NCBI RefSeq assembly: GCF_000017165.1 | Contig: NC_009634.1 | Span: forward strand, 448,249-512,248 | Direction of reading: 5' to 3' | Source: Methanococcus vannielii SB | Lineage (GTDB): Archaea; AGJL01; Methanococci; Methanococcales; Methanococcaceae | Length of the DNA stretch: 64,000 nt | Part shown: in pieces, positions 1 through 8,131 of the stretch | Layout of the letters: every line of letters starts with the position of its first letter | How positions within the stretch are numbered: the first letter of the stretch is position 1 | Notes under the pieces: model-generated | The model's database searches: none | What the model was told of the DNA's origin: nothing | The model's input: the letters and a program-made list of their open reading frames with translations, nothing else | Made by a program: the position numbers and the translations under genes

Positions 1-29
1 AACTTTTTTCATTTCTAAGCCCCCTTAAA

Positions 30-647
30 TTAGAGTATTCTATAACTTCCAGAATTTGGTTCGTAAATTTCCCCATCTTCTTTTAGTTCTGAAAGTATGT
101 TGTCAAGTTCAGAATCACTAATTCCAACGGTTTCAACTAATTCATCGTATAAAATACCGTCATTTTCACGGATTATATCTAAAACCTTATCTTTAATATC
201 TAATTCACCATATAGGTCTTCTAAAGCTTCATTTTCTGCTGAAAAGTCTGAACCAAACTCATCTTTGTTATATACTATCGTTTCTTCATCTTTTACATAT
301 TTTCTCGTTTTTTCAATTTCTAAATTCCGTAATTTTTCCCATTTTTCCTTATTTTCATTCTTTTTTGAATATATTTCAAGGGAAATACTTCTTTCACCAT
401 TATATTCTGAGATTCTGCCAATAATATCTAAAAAGTCTTTTTCTTCAATATCTAGCGCCTTATTTTCAAAGTCTTTTACTATAACTCCACCTAAGTTAAA
501 GGTGATAATATTTGATTTATTGACGTTTTTAACTTCTCCAAGGATTCTTACCCTATGGATTCTTTTTCCATCTAAAATTAATGATTTTTCAAATATTTCA
601 TTTTCTAAAAATTCACTTGGATGGATTTTATAAGCTACGTACCTCAT
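30..647 (-). CDS. RPA-like OB-fold protein with C-terminal winged helix
   Basis: Probable single-stranded DNA-binding or RPA-associated protein of about 205 residues. The N-terminal ~100 residues look like an OB-fold: RIHRVRILGEVKNVN, a hydrophobic beta strand, then DIIGRISEYNGERSISLEIY. A charged linker follows, and the last ~55 residues (KVLDIIRENDGILYDELVE) look like a winged helix, the domain order of eukaryotic RPA32 and archaeal RPA-associated proteins. An ATG nine codons further upstream is possible, but I chose 647 because GGTGAG lies just upstream of it. A replication or repair role is inferred from fold. No close operon partner; an A/T-rich gap separates it from the next gene. Confidence 0.6.
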   Translation of the reverse strand: MRYVAYKIHPSEFLENEIFEKSLILDGKRIHRVRILGEVKNVNKSNIITFNLGGVIVKDFENKALDIEEKDFLDIIGRISEYNGERSISLEIYSKKNENKEKWEKLRNLEIEKTRKYVKDEETIVYNKDEFGSDFSAENEALEDLYGELDIKDKVLDIIRENDGILYDELVETVGISDSELDNILSELKEDGEIYEPNSGSYRIL

Positions 648-793
648 CACGATTCTCACCAAAATAAAAGTCATTTTTTTATTTAAAATTTAAAAAATAT
701 AAGGTTATTTATTTTGTTTTAATTTTCTTTTAATTTTTTTATAAAATTTACGTTTAATATTTTTAAGAATTTATTTATTAATAAGCCTATATT

Positions 794-1198
794 TTAATTA
801 TCTTCTTCATCTTCATCAATAATTACGCCGTGCCTTGTTCTTGGCGCAATGTCCTTTAATAGTTTTAAAATATCTTCGCCCTCTTCTGCGATAAATTCAA
901 GTTTTATTCCACCATGAATATCCTTATCAAAATTCAATAACCCCGAATATGCAGCTTGTTTATTTATGTAAAATTTAGTCCTATTTCCGATAATATTCCG
1001 TTCTAAAACGTTTCTAGCTGCATCAAGTATTGCCTGACTTCGAAGTAATTCTTTAAATCTTGATACATTTTTTGACTCACAAAAAATAATATTTTCGTCA
1101 AATTCTGTTTTTATATCCATAAAAATATTTTTAATTGCGTTTAAAACCTTTTCACTATCTTCAGTTGGTTTTACCTTAGCATTTATCTTGATTATCAT
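794..1198 (-). CDS. UPF0201 family RNA-binding-like protein
   Basis: Small conserved archaeal protein of 134 residues that matches UPF0201 (archaeal family COG1325). Visible features are the N-terminal strand MIIKINAKVKPTEDSEKV, the RSQAILDAARNVLERNIIGN segment, the INKQAAYSGLLNF stretch and an acidic tail. The fold is related to RNA-binding proteins, but no defined substrate is known to me. It is not tightly linked to either neighbour. The family call is confident and the function is unknown. Confidence 0.8.
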   Translation of the reverse strand: MIIKINAKVKPTEDSEKVLNAIKNIFMDIKTEFDENIIFCESKNVSRFKELLRSQAILDAARNVLERNIIGNRTKFYINKQAAYSGLLNFDKDIHGGIKLEFIAEEGEDILKLLKDIAPRTRHGVIIDEDEEDN

Positions 1199-1302
1199 AA
1201 ATTATCACTAACAGATCTTAAAGAAATTTTTGAATATATACTAATTAATAAAATTTTAATTAATGAAAGTCCAGTTAATAAAATTTTAAGAATTTTTAAA
1301 AT

Positions 1303-2430
1303 TTAAAGAAGAACATTTTTCATTATTTCTATTGCCTTTTCAATGTCTTCATATTTAGTAGCATATGAAAATCTAACCCTGTTTTCACCCTGTTTTCCAA
1401 ATGCTGACCCTGGAACGCATAATATATTATTTTTAATCAATTTTGTTGCAACTTCCATTCCATTACCATATTCACTGACGTCAGGGAATATATAAAATGC
1501 CCCTTCTGGTTTTTGAACATTGAATATATCTTTTAATCCAGTATATATCAAGTTTCTTCTTTTTTCAAACTCTAAAACCATTTCAAAAACGCTTTTTTGG
1601 TCACCAGTAAGTGCTTCAAATGCCCCATATTGAGCAAAAGAAGTTGCGCAAGCAAATCCGTACTGGTGAATTTTCATCATATTTTCAATAAGATTATATT
1701 TTTTATCGAAGTTTTCATTTACTGCTAGATACCCAATCCTCCATCCAGTCATTGAATAAGCTTTTGAAAATCCGTTAATCACTATTGAATTATCGGTAAA
1801 TTCCATTGCAGAATAATGTTTTTTCCCATAAATTATTTTTTCATAAATTTCATCAGAAATTACTGTAATATTGTTATCCCCTGCAATTTCACAGACTCCT
1901 TTGATTTCTTCTTTTGTTATTACGCTTCCAGTAGGGTTTGAAGGCGAATTTAAAATTATACATTTCGTTTTTTTAGAAATGTTGTTTTTTAGGGATTCTA
2001 AATCAATTTTAAATTTATCATCAAGATTTACCGGAATAACTTTCCCTTCTGAAAGTTCAGTTAGTCCTTTATACGACACAAATCCGGGGTCAGGAATTAA
2101 AACCTCTTCATTTTTATTAACTAGAGTAAATAATGAAAGCATCAGTGCTTCGGATGCACCACACGTTGTAATAATATTATTTCTTGGAACATCTAAATTA
2201 TTATCTTTTTTTAATTTTTCAGAAATTGCGTTTGTAAGTTCTAAAATTCCTGCATTGGGAGAATAATGGGTTTTCCCATTTAAAAGTGCTGTTTTTGCAG
2301 CCTCAACTATGTTTTTTGGAGTGTCAAAGTCCGGTTCTCCAATTCCCAAATTTATCGAGTTTTCTGTTGCCATGTTAAATATTTTCCTAATTTCGGACTG
2401 TTCTGTTCCTAAACACCTGTTTGAAATCAT
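1303..2430 (-). CDS. PLP-dependent class I/II aminotransferase (aspartate aminotransferase type)
   Basis: Fold-type I aminotransferase of 375 residues. The PLP-lysine motif is clear: NGFSKAYSMTGWRIGY, with Lys in SKAYSMTGWR. Other class I/II marks are LNSPSNPTG, the ISDEIYEKIIYG strand with the cofactor-binding Asp, and the C-terminal NRVRFSYA arginine that binds the substrate carboxylate. It would exchange amino groups between 2-oxoglutarate/glutamate and aspartate or an aromatic partner in the cytoplasm. Substrate cannot be set from sequence alone. AGGTGGT sits just before the ATG. It is transcribed away from the hydrogenase-subunit pair. Confidence 0.88.
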   Translation of the reverse strand: MISNRCLGTEQSEIRKIFNMATENSINLGIGEPDFDTPKNIVEAAKTALLNGKTHYSPNAGILELTNAISEKLKKDNNLDVPRNNIITTCGASEALMLSLFTLVNKNEEVLIPDPGFVSYKGLTELSEGKVIPVNLDDKFKIDLESLKNNISKKTKCIILNSPSNPTGSVITKEEIKGVCEIAGDNNITVISDEIYEKIIYGKKHYSAMEFTDNSIVINGFSKAYSMTGWRIGYLAVNENFDKKYNLIENMMKIHQYGFACATSFAQYGAFEALTGDQKSVFEMVLEFEKRRNLIYTGLKDIFNVQKPEGAFYIFPDVSEYGNGMEVATKLIKNNILCVPGSAFGKQGENRVRFSYATKYEDIEKAIEIMKNVLL

Positions 2431-2447
2431 ACTACCACCTTAGATAA

Positions 2448-2457
2448 TTATATATAA
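2448..2457. promoter_or_regulatory. TATA-like palindrome between divergent genes
   Basis: TTATATATAA is a perfect 10-bp palindrome in the gap between the aminotransferase and the hydrogenase-subunit genes. It fits an archaeal box A. For the rightward gene it would place the start of transcription roughly 70 bases before the ATG at 2551. For the leftward gene it lies only about 20 bases from the ATG and would give an almost leaderless message. Prediction only. Confidence 0.4.
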
Positions 2458-2550
2458 TCAAGAACTATAATGATTAATCATTATTATTCTGTTAGATATG
2501 TACTCGTAAAGTTATTATTCGCTTCAACGTTTAAATCATTGGTGAATTAC

Positions 2551-2811
2551 ATGTTAGAGGATATTGTATTAATAATTGCTTCCCTTGGTATAATTTTCGC
2601 ATCTTTTAGACTATGGGTTGAAAAAGACCGGAAAAGAATGGTTTATGCAAGACTCCATATTGTTGGAGTAATAGATATTGCATGTATTGTGATAATGCTT
2701 GTATTTAAACAGTATTTGCTTGCTCTTACGTACTTTATTTTAGTACCTTTTGCAGCCCATGCGATAGCTAACGCAGATTACCACGATGAATTGAAAACTA
2801 AAGGAGTGTAA
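2551..2811 (+). CDS. Energy-converting hydrogenase (Ehb-type) MnhG-like membrane subunit
   Basis: Hydrophobic protein of 86 residues, about three transmembrane helices, resembling the MnhG/PhaG subunit of Mrp cation/proton antiporters: EDIVLIIASLGIIFASFRLW, then RLHIVGVIDIACIVIMLVF, then LVPFAAHAIANADYH. In methanococci the Ehb energy-converting hydrogenase has MnhG-like and DUF4040 subunits encoded away from the main ehb operon, which fits this gene pair (established knowledge plus inference). Ehb couples membrane ion flow to ferredoxin reduction for CO2 assimilation. The start at 2551 has GGTGA six bases upstream; the longer frame from 2470 has no ribosome site. The next gene starts three bases after the stop. 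Confidence 0.8.
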   Translation: MLEDIVLIIASLGIIFASFRLWVEKDRKRMVYARLHIVGVIDIACIVIMLVFKQYLLALTYFILVPFAAHAIANADYHDELKTKGV

Positions 2812-2814
2812 TTT

Positions 2815-3054
2815 ATGATTTACATTGATTACTTAGTTATGGTACTCGTTTTAATGTCTTACATAGGTGCTTTAATTCAAAAAGACCTTATTAAATCCGT
2901 GGTATTAACTGGATTAGGGGGGCTTGGACTTGCATATTTATTCAGTTCATTACTTGCGCCTGACGTTGCACTAACAGAAGCAATTTTAGGCGGTGCAGTA
3001 TTACCCGCATTTTTCGCATTTACAGTTAGAAGAACACAAAGGCTTGATGAATAA
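2815..3054 (+). CDS. Energy-converting hydrogenase (Ehb-type) DUF4040/MnhB-like subunit
   Basis: Membrane protein of 79 residues with two or three helices. It carries the DUF4040 pattern: GALIQKDLIKSVVLTGLGGL followed by LLAPDVALTEAILGGAVLPAFF, the conserved proline-acid helix shared with the MnhA/B subunits of Mrp antiporters. It directly follows the MnhG-like gene, with GGAGTG before the ATG, so the two are almost certainly one transcript. It is a likely ion-channel subunit of an energy-converting hydrogenase, probably Ehb. The catalytic hydrogenase subunits are not in the window. Confidence 0.8.
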   Translation: MIYIDYLVMVLVLMSYIGALIQKDLIKSVVLTGLGGLGLAYLFSSLLAPDVALTEAILGGAVLPAFFAFTVRRTQRLDE

Positions 3055-3094
3055 TATTTAAAATTTAATAAAAAATTAAATATTTATAAAATAC

Positions 3095-3565
3095 CTATTT
3101 TTTATTATAAATTCCATCATAAGTTCCGTTTGGATTTTTAACTTCAAAAAATACTATTTGTGCAATTTTAGCGTATTTATACATGGTTACCGGATTCATA
3201 ACATGCATTAAATAACTTGCATAACCCTCGTATCCCGGATCATGTACTGCCGTATAAAACGTTACGCCCATTCTAAGAAAAGTACTTCTTGGAAGTACAA
3301 AACCTGCCAAATTTTCTGGAATTTTCATTTTTTCATTAATTTTTACAACATAAATCCCACATTCAAGGTCAATTTTTTCGTCTTTTTCCGAATCAAAAAT
3401 TAAAACGTGCTCAGGAAGAACCCGTTTTTCATTTGAGAAATCAATTGAACCGTTTCCGGAGATTTTATAGATTTTATCAAGTTTTAAGTCAATCCCACAC
3501 TGTTGAAGCTGGCCTTCTTTTAAATCGGATAAAAATTCTTTTGAAATATTTGGACCAATAATCAT
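3095..3565 (-). CDS. dut: dUTP diphosphatase (archaeal dCTP deaminase/dUTPase superfamily)
   Basis: Trimeric dUTPase-fold protein of 156 residues. Key motifs are QQCGIDLKLDKIY, the FVLPRSTFLRMGVTF strand with the PRS motif, AVHDPGYEGY and a C-terminal KIAQIVFFEV strand. It hydrolyses dUTP to dUMP and pyrophosphate, keeping uracil out of DNA and feeding thymidylate synthesis. The length and context (next to GlmU- and GlmM-type genes) match the short M. jannaschii dUTPase MJ1102 rather than the ~204-residue bifunctional deaminase. A dCTP deaminase activity is the main alternative. The gap to the upstream gene is one base. Confidence 0.82.
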   Translation of the reverse strand: MIIGPNISKEFLSDLKEGQLQQCGIDLKLDKIYKISGNGSIDFSNEKRVLPEHVLIFDSEKDEKIDLECGIYVVKINEKMKIPENLAGFVLPRSTFLRMGVTFYTAVHDPGYEGYASYLMHVMNPVTMYKYAKIAQIVFFEVKNPNGTYDGIYNKK

Positions 3566-3566
3566 T

Positions 3567-4811
3567 TTAATTCCTCTTTTTAATTATTAATTCGTCTTTT
3601 TTATAAACAAAGCTTTCTTTTTCAATATCTTTATCAACTAGGCAATTTGCACCAATAATTGAATTACTCCCAACTTTAACGCCAGGCATTAATGAAACTT
3701 GAATTCCTGTTTTTACATTGTCGCCGATAACTGCACCAAATTTCCTGACACTTTTTACCTTCGTACCCTTAATATTTAGAGTAACTGGTTCGTCATCAAA
3801 CCTTAAATTTGCGGTTATCGTGTTACATCCAAAATTACAGTCTGAACCGATAATACTATCCCCAACATACGAAAGATGCGGTATTTTAGTATTTTTCATT
3901 ATAATACTCCCTTTAATCTCAGAAGAATTTCCAACAAAAGTATCTTCCATTAAAACAGTATTTGGCCTTATATATGCTAAAGGCCCAATAAATGCACCTG
4001 ATTTTATAATTACTGGCCCTTCAATTACTGAATTTGATTTTACAGTTACTCCTTCTTCAATAATAACATTTCCTGTGATTGTTACATTATTTTCAATATT
4101 TCCAGAAATTTTTGGCATTATATTTTTTAAAAAATAATTATTTGCACTTAAAACGTCCCAAGGCCTCCCAATATCGTTCCAGTACCCGTTTAATTCAATT
4201 CCATAAAGTTTACTGCTTTCAATTAGTTTTTTTAAGGCATCGGTTAATTCAATTTCCCCCCGTTCTGAAGGAAGCAGATTTTCCAAAATTTCAAAAACAA
4301 AATTTTCCAGTTTATAAATTCCAGCATTTATCAAATTTGATGTAAATTTTGATTTTATTTCATCTTCATTTGGTTTTTCAAGTAAATTTATAACTTTATT
4401 ATCGTATCCAAGCTCAATTACTCCAAAATTTTCAGGATTATCTACTTTTGATAAGCCAACAGCATTTTCATAATTTAAAAATTCCAAAATATCGCTTTCA
4501 AAAATTACATCCCCATTTAAGACTAAAAAATCTCCTTTTATGTAGTTTTTAGCCATTAATACAGCATGCCCCGTTCCAAGCTGTTTTTCTTGAACTATAA
4601 ATTCTATTTTTTCATTCCCGTAAAAATAATCTATTATTTTTTCTTTTTCAAAACCAACTACCAAGTATATTTTTTCAACGTGATTTTCAATTTTTTCAAT
4701 AATATGTTCAAGTATTGGTTTTCCCGCAATTGGGATCATTGGTTTTGGACGATTTTCGGTTATAGGATAAAGTCTTGTTCCACTTCCGGCACATAATATT
4801 ACTGCATCCAT
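3567..4811 (-). CDS. glmU: Bifunctional sugar-1-phosphate nucleotidylyltransferase/acetyltransferase (GlmU type)
   Basis: Protein of 414 residues. The N-terminal ~230 residues form a nucleotidyltransferase with LCAGSGTRLYPITENRPKPM, LVLNGDVIFE and NAGIYKLENF. The C-terminal ~170 residues are a left-handed beta-helix of hexapeptide repeats (VTITGNVIIEEGVTVKSNSV), then a GAVIGDNVKTGIQVSLMPGV acetyltransferase-like end. The expected reactions are acetylation of glucosamine-1-phosphate and uridylylation to UDP-GlcNAc, a precursor of the surface glycan. The sugar could be another hexosamine. GGGGGA precedes the ATG. It lies ten bases downstream of the GlmM gene on the same strand, so the two steps are likely co-transcribed. 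Confidence 0.88.
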   Translation of the reverse strand: MDAVILCAGSGTRLYPITENRPKPMIPIAGKPILEHIIEKIENHVEKIYLVVGFEKEKIIDYFYGNEKIEFIVQEKQLGTGHAVLMAKNYIKGDFLVLNGDVIFESDILEFLNYENAVGLSKVDNPENFGVIELGYDNKVINLLEKPNEDEIKSKFTSNLINAGIYKLENFVFEILENLLPSERGEIELTDALKKLIESSKLYGIELNGYWNDIGRPWDVLSANNYFLKNIMPKISGNIENNVTITGNVIIEEGVTVKSNSVIEGPVIIKSGAFIGPLAYIRPNTVLMEDTFVGNSSEIKGSIIMKNTKIPHLSYVGDSIIGSDCNFGCNTITANLRFDDEPVTLNIKGTKVKSVRKFGAVIGDNVKTGIQVSLMPGVKVGSNSIIGANCLVDKDIEKESFVYKKDELIIKKRN

Positions 4812-4821
4812 ATTTTCCCCC

Positions 4822-6162
4822 TTATTTCAAAATTCCGTTATTTACAAGCGAAATTCCGTTATTTAACAGTTCATTTGCAAACGTTTCATCTTTTGCTTCA
4901 ACTCTAACTCTAATGTAACTTTCAGTTCCTGAAGGCCTAATTAATATCCATCCATTTTCAAATGAAAATCTAACCCCATCAAGAGTTTCAGGTTCTTTTT
5001 TAAATAATAATTTACCTTCTTTTGAAACATATTTCATAACTTTATTCTTTAATTCATCAGGACATGGCAGTTTTTCACGTAAATTAATGTATGAAGGAAC
5101 TTCATCCATAATTTCGCATAGTCTTTTATCATAAAACTCCATCATTTCTAAGACCCTAAGTCCTGAAAGAATTCCATCAGGCGTTAAATGAATGCTTTTA
5201 TGAATCCAAGTTCCTGAAGGCTCCCCTCCAAAAATAGCACCTGTTTTTTCAATTTCATATGCAACAGAAACATCGCCAATTTTTGTTCTTATAACTTCTG
5301 CTCCAAACTCCTTCAAATATTCTTCAATTGCCATTGATGCGTCAACCGTTGTTACGATTTTTTTAGCATTTGTTTTTTGAACGACATATTTACAAAATGC
5401 AGCTAAAAGTTTATCAAAATCAGTTACTCTTCCCATTTCATCAATTGCAATCATCCTATCTGCATCGCCATCATGTGCAATACCGATAAAATCCCTTCCA
5501 GATAAATTAAGTCCTTTTACAATATCTACTGTTTCAACAAGGTTTTTTTCATTTGGTTCAGGCATTCGTCCAACAAACCTTCCATCACAGTGCGAATTTA
5601 CGGAAATTACCTTACATCCTGCATTAGTAAATAAATTTGGTGAAATTCCGCATGCTGCAGCATTTGCACAGTCAACAACAACATTAAATTTCTTTTTTAT
5701 ATTTATATTACTTAAAATATAGTCCAAATACTTTTTAACGGCAGTTTTATCTTCTGAAACATTTCCTACAATGTCCCATGAAGGGTCTAAAAAATCGCTT
5801 TTTTCAATTATTTCTTCCAAAGATTCTTCTTGATTTGGCGTAAAAGAGGTTCCGTTATTATTAAATAGCTTTATCCCGTTGTATTCTGGCGGATTGTGGG
5901 ATGCCGTAATCATAATTCCAATATCATGGCTTTTTGCAGAAAACCCCAAGACGGGAGTTGGAACAATTCCTAAAATCGTTACATCACAACCCCCATTTAA
6001 AAGTCCTGCTGTAATTGCACTTTCAATTAAATTTCCAGTAGTTCTCGTGTCTCTTCCAATTACTGCCTTTTTAAAATTTTTAGATATTGCAAAACCTACC
6101 TTGTATGCAATTAAAGGGTCTAAATTTTTCATCCTAATTCCAGAAGTTCCAAAAAGTTTCAA
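4822..6162 (-). CDS. glmM: Phosphoglucosamine mutase (GlmM type)
   Basis: Alpha-D-phosphohexomutase of 446 residues. Domain 1 carries the active-site serine loop TASHNPPEYNGIK near residue 90. The metal loop is IAHDGDADRM, the sugar loop FGGEPSGTW, and the phosphate-binding loop is RPSGTESYIRVRVE near the C-terminus. It converts glucosamine-6-phosphate to glucosamine-1-phosphate, the substrate of the next gene. Translation starts at TTG: GGGTGA lies five bases upstream and no ATG fits better. Phosphomannomutase activity cannot be excluded, but the neighbouring GlmU favours glucosamine. Confidence 0.88.
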   Translation of the reverse strand: MKLFGTSGIRMKNLDPLIAYKVGFAISKNFKKAVIGRDTRTTGNLIESAITAGLLNGGCDVTILGIVPTPVLGFSAKSHDIGIMITASHNPPEYNGIKLFNNNGTSFTPNQEESLEEIIEKSDFLDPSWDIVGNVSEDKTAVKKYLDYILSNINIKKKFNVVVDCANAAACGISPNLFTNAGCKVISVNSHCDGRFVGRMPEPNEKNLVETVDIVKGLNLSGRDFIGIAHDGDADRMIAIDEMGRVTDFDKLLAAFCKYVVQKTNAKKIVTTVDASMAIEEYLKEFGAEVIRTKIGDVSVAYEIEKTGAIFGGEPSGTWIHKSIHLTPDGILSGLRVLEMMEFYDKRLCEIMDEVPSYINLREKLPCPDELKNKVMKYVSKEGKLLFKKEPETLDGVRFSFENGWILIRPSGTESYIRVRVEAKDETFANELLNNGISLVNNGILK

Positions 6163-6325
6163 TTTTTCACCCGATACTTAATAACTAATTAATTGATTAA
6201 ACTAAATAACTAGTCAAAAAGTTAAAATAATAAACTCAATCTTTATATTCTTTTATCGGTATATTCTTTTAATCAAACATACATATAAAGTATATCATTT
6301 TAATTTACTTTAATCGGGGGAACTT

Positions 6326-7273
6326 ATGCTATCTGATATTTTTGAAGGAATTGAAAGTGAAAATTACGGAAAAATTTCGAATTTTTCAAAAGTATTAAAT
6401 GAAATTTATAAGAATAATGAAACTAAGTTTGATAGTAATTATTTGAACGATTTAGGTATTTTAAAAGTAGAAAATGAATTATTATTTTACGGTAAAAATT
6501 ATCCTCTTTTTAAAATGCTTTACTATTTTAACGAAATTCCCCTTTTTAATTCTGAAAAAGATTCGATTATTTTTTTAAAAAATAATGGGTTTAATCCATC
6601 AAAAACTTACCTTGACCTTAAAAATTTTGAAAAAGATAAATTAAAAAATTTAATTATGGGTTTTACTGAAAATCAAATTCCAATTGAATATAAACCATTT
6701 ATAAAAAATTTAATTATTGGAAACGAATATTATCTTTCAAAATATAATATTGAATTAAAAGAATACATTTCAAATTTAAATTCAGCTTATAAATTAAAAG
6801 AATATGAAATAGTCAAAAATTGCGTGATAAACAAAGAATTGCCCGAAAAAAACTTAATTTTAAAATATAAAAAGGATTTTTCAAAATCGATTAATCTATT
6901 TAATAAAAAATTAAATGAAGAAAAAATTCACGAATTTTCAATTGAATTTAATAAAAATTCATTTGGCTGCCAATACATCTATTTAAAACAGTCTTTATGG
7001 GATAAAATTAAGGGTTGGTTTTTTGGAGAGATTAATGGAAAATATTTTCCTGCACTCGTAAATATTTCCTATAATCATAAAAAAATCGATTATTTAAAAC
7101 CGTTTTTTATTTTGAATGATAATGACGATAAAATAAATGTTACTGCAAAAGTTCCAAAACTTTTATATTTAAAGTATGGCCTAACATTAAACCACATTAA
7201 ATTAAATGGAAAGCATACCTACTTTGGAAAATGGAACATAAAAAATTTTAAAAAATTTTGTGGTAATTTATGA
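6326..7273 (+). CDS. Uncharacterised 315-residue protein at the start of the glycan cassette
   Basis: I do not recognise this protein. It is rich in Lys, Asn, Ile and Phe, has no obvious signal peptide or transmembrane helix, and appears mixed alpha/beta and cytoplasmic. The C-terminal third has several aromatic-rich segments (KIKGWFFGEINGKYFPALVN, KHTYFGKWNIKNFKKF). GGGGGA precedes the ATG, and an ATATAAAG box A lies at 6283-6290. Its stop overlaps the start of a GT2 glycosyltransferase by four bases (ATGA), so the two are translationally coupled and it probably works on the same glycan. A divergent glycosyltransferase or modifying enzyme is possible but unproven. Confidence 0.75.
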   Translation: MLSDIFEGIESENYGKISNFSKVLNEIYKNNETKFDSNYLNDLGILKVENELLFYGKNYPLFKMLYYFNEIPLFNSEKDSIIFLKNNGFNPSKTYLDLKNFEKDKLKNLIMGFTENQIPIEYKPFIKNLIIGNEYYLSKYNIELKEYISNLNSAYKLKEYEIVKNCVINKELPEKNLILKYKKDFSKSINLFNKKLNEEKIHEFSIEFNKNSFGCQYIYLKQSLWDKIKGWFFGEINGKYFPALVNISYNHKKIDYLKPFFILNDNDDKINVTAKVPKLLYLKYGLTLNHIKLNGKHTYFGKWNIKNFKKFCGNL

Positions 7274-8079
7274 ATGAAAAACCATTAATTTCAGTTTTGA
7301 TGCCAAATTATAATAATGAAAAATATTTAGCTGAAGCAATTGAATCAATTTTAAACCAAACTTATGGAAATTTTGAATTCATCATAATTGATGACTGTTC
7401 AACGGATGATTCTTGGAGTATAATTCAAGATTATGCTAAAAAAGATAAAAGAATAATGGCATTTAGAAATGAAAGGAATTTGGGAAGGCCAAAAACATAC
7501 AATCGATTATTAGAATTAATATCTAATGAATCGTTTTTCTTTTTTTTCATGGGTTCAGATGATGTTTTAAAAGAAAATATGATCGATGTAAAAATTAGAT
7601 ATTTTAATAATTTTAAAGAAGTTGATGGAGTGGGTAATTCAATAGAATATGTTGATGAAAATTTAAATTTTATTAAAAAACGAGAATACCCTGAAAAGAA
7701 GGAGGATATTAAAAAAAACTTTTTAATATTCAATCCAATTTCTCAAGGAGGTATGTGTTTAAAAAGCTACTTAAAAGCTGAAAAATTCAATGAAGATTAT
7801 AAAGTATGCCTTGATTATGAAATTTGGACTAGGCTTATTGACAAAGGGTATGTTTTTGAAAACTTAAAAGAAAGTTATTATTTATATAGGCAGCAAAAAG
7901 AACAGGCAAAACAAAAAAATTTAAAATTGACTTTAATAAATACTGTTAAAATTAAGTCAAAGTATATATTTAAACCAAAATATTTTTCAATTAAATCTTT
8001 TTTAAGGTTTAATTTAGAAATTTTACTAATATTTCCCCCTAAAAGATTAATATTATGGGTATTTTATAAAACCCTGTGA
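7270..8079 (+). CDS. Family 2 glycosyltransferase
   Basis: GT-A fold glycosyltransferase of 269 residues. The N-terminus has ISVLMPNYNNEKYLAEAIES, then NFEFIIIDDCSTDDS with the nucleotide-binding Asp, and FFFMGSDDVLKENM at about residue 95 is the DxD-type metal site (SDD). The CLDYEIWTRL segment near 180 is the usual catalytic-region aspartate helix. It should transfer a sugar from a nucleotide donor to a lipid-linked glycan at the inner membrane face. Donor and acceptor are unknown. It is coupled by an ATGA overlap to the unknown gene before it. Confidence 0.9.
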   Translation: MNEKPLISVLMPNYNNEKYLAEAIESILNQTYGNFEFIIIDDCSTDDSWSIIQDYAKKDKRIMAFRNERNLGRPKTYNRLLELISNESFFFFFMGSDDVLKENMIDVKIRYFNNFKEVDGVGNSIEYVDENLNFIKKREYPEKKEDIKKNFLIFNPISQGGMCLKSYLKAEKFNEDYKVCLDYEIWTRLIDKGYVFENLKESYYLYRQQKEQAKQKNLKLTLINTVKIKSKYIFKPKYFSIKSFLRFNLEILLIFPPKRLILWVFYKTL

Positions 8080-8131
8080 TTTATAATACGATTCCAACTA
8101 ATTTTAAAGAATTTTAAAATAAGGTGAATTA

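Noticed and set aside
97-633. Long open frame opposite the OB-fold protein gene
   Set aside because: It is a serine/leucine-rich shadow of the minus-strand gene, with no ribosome site and no family match. The same applies to the other long antisense frames over argD, sucC, comC and galU.
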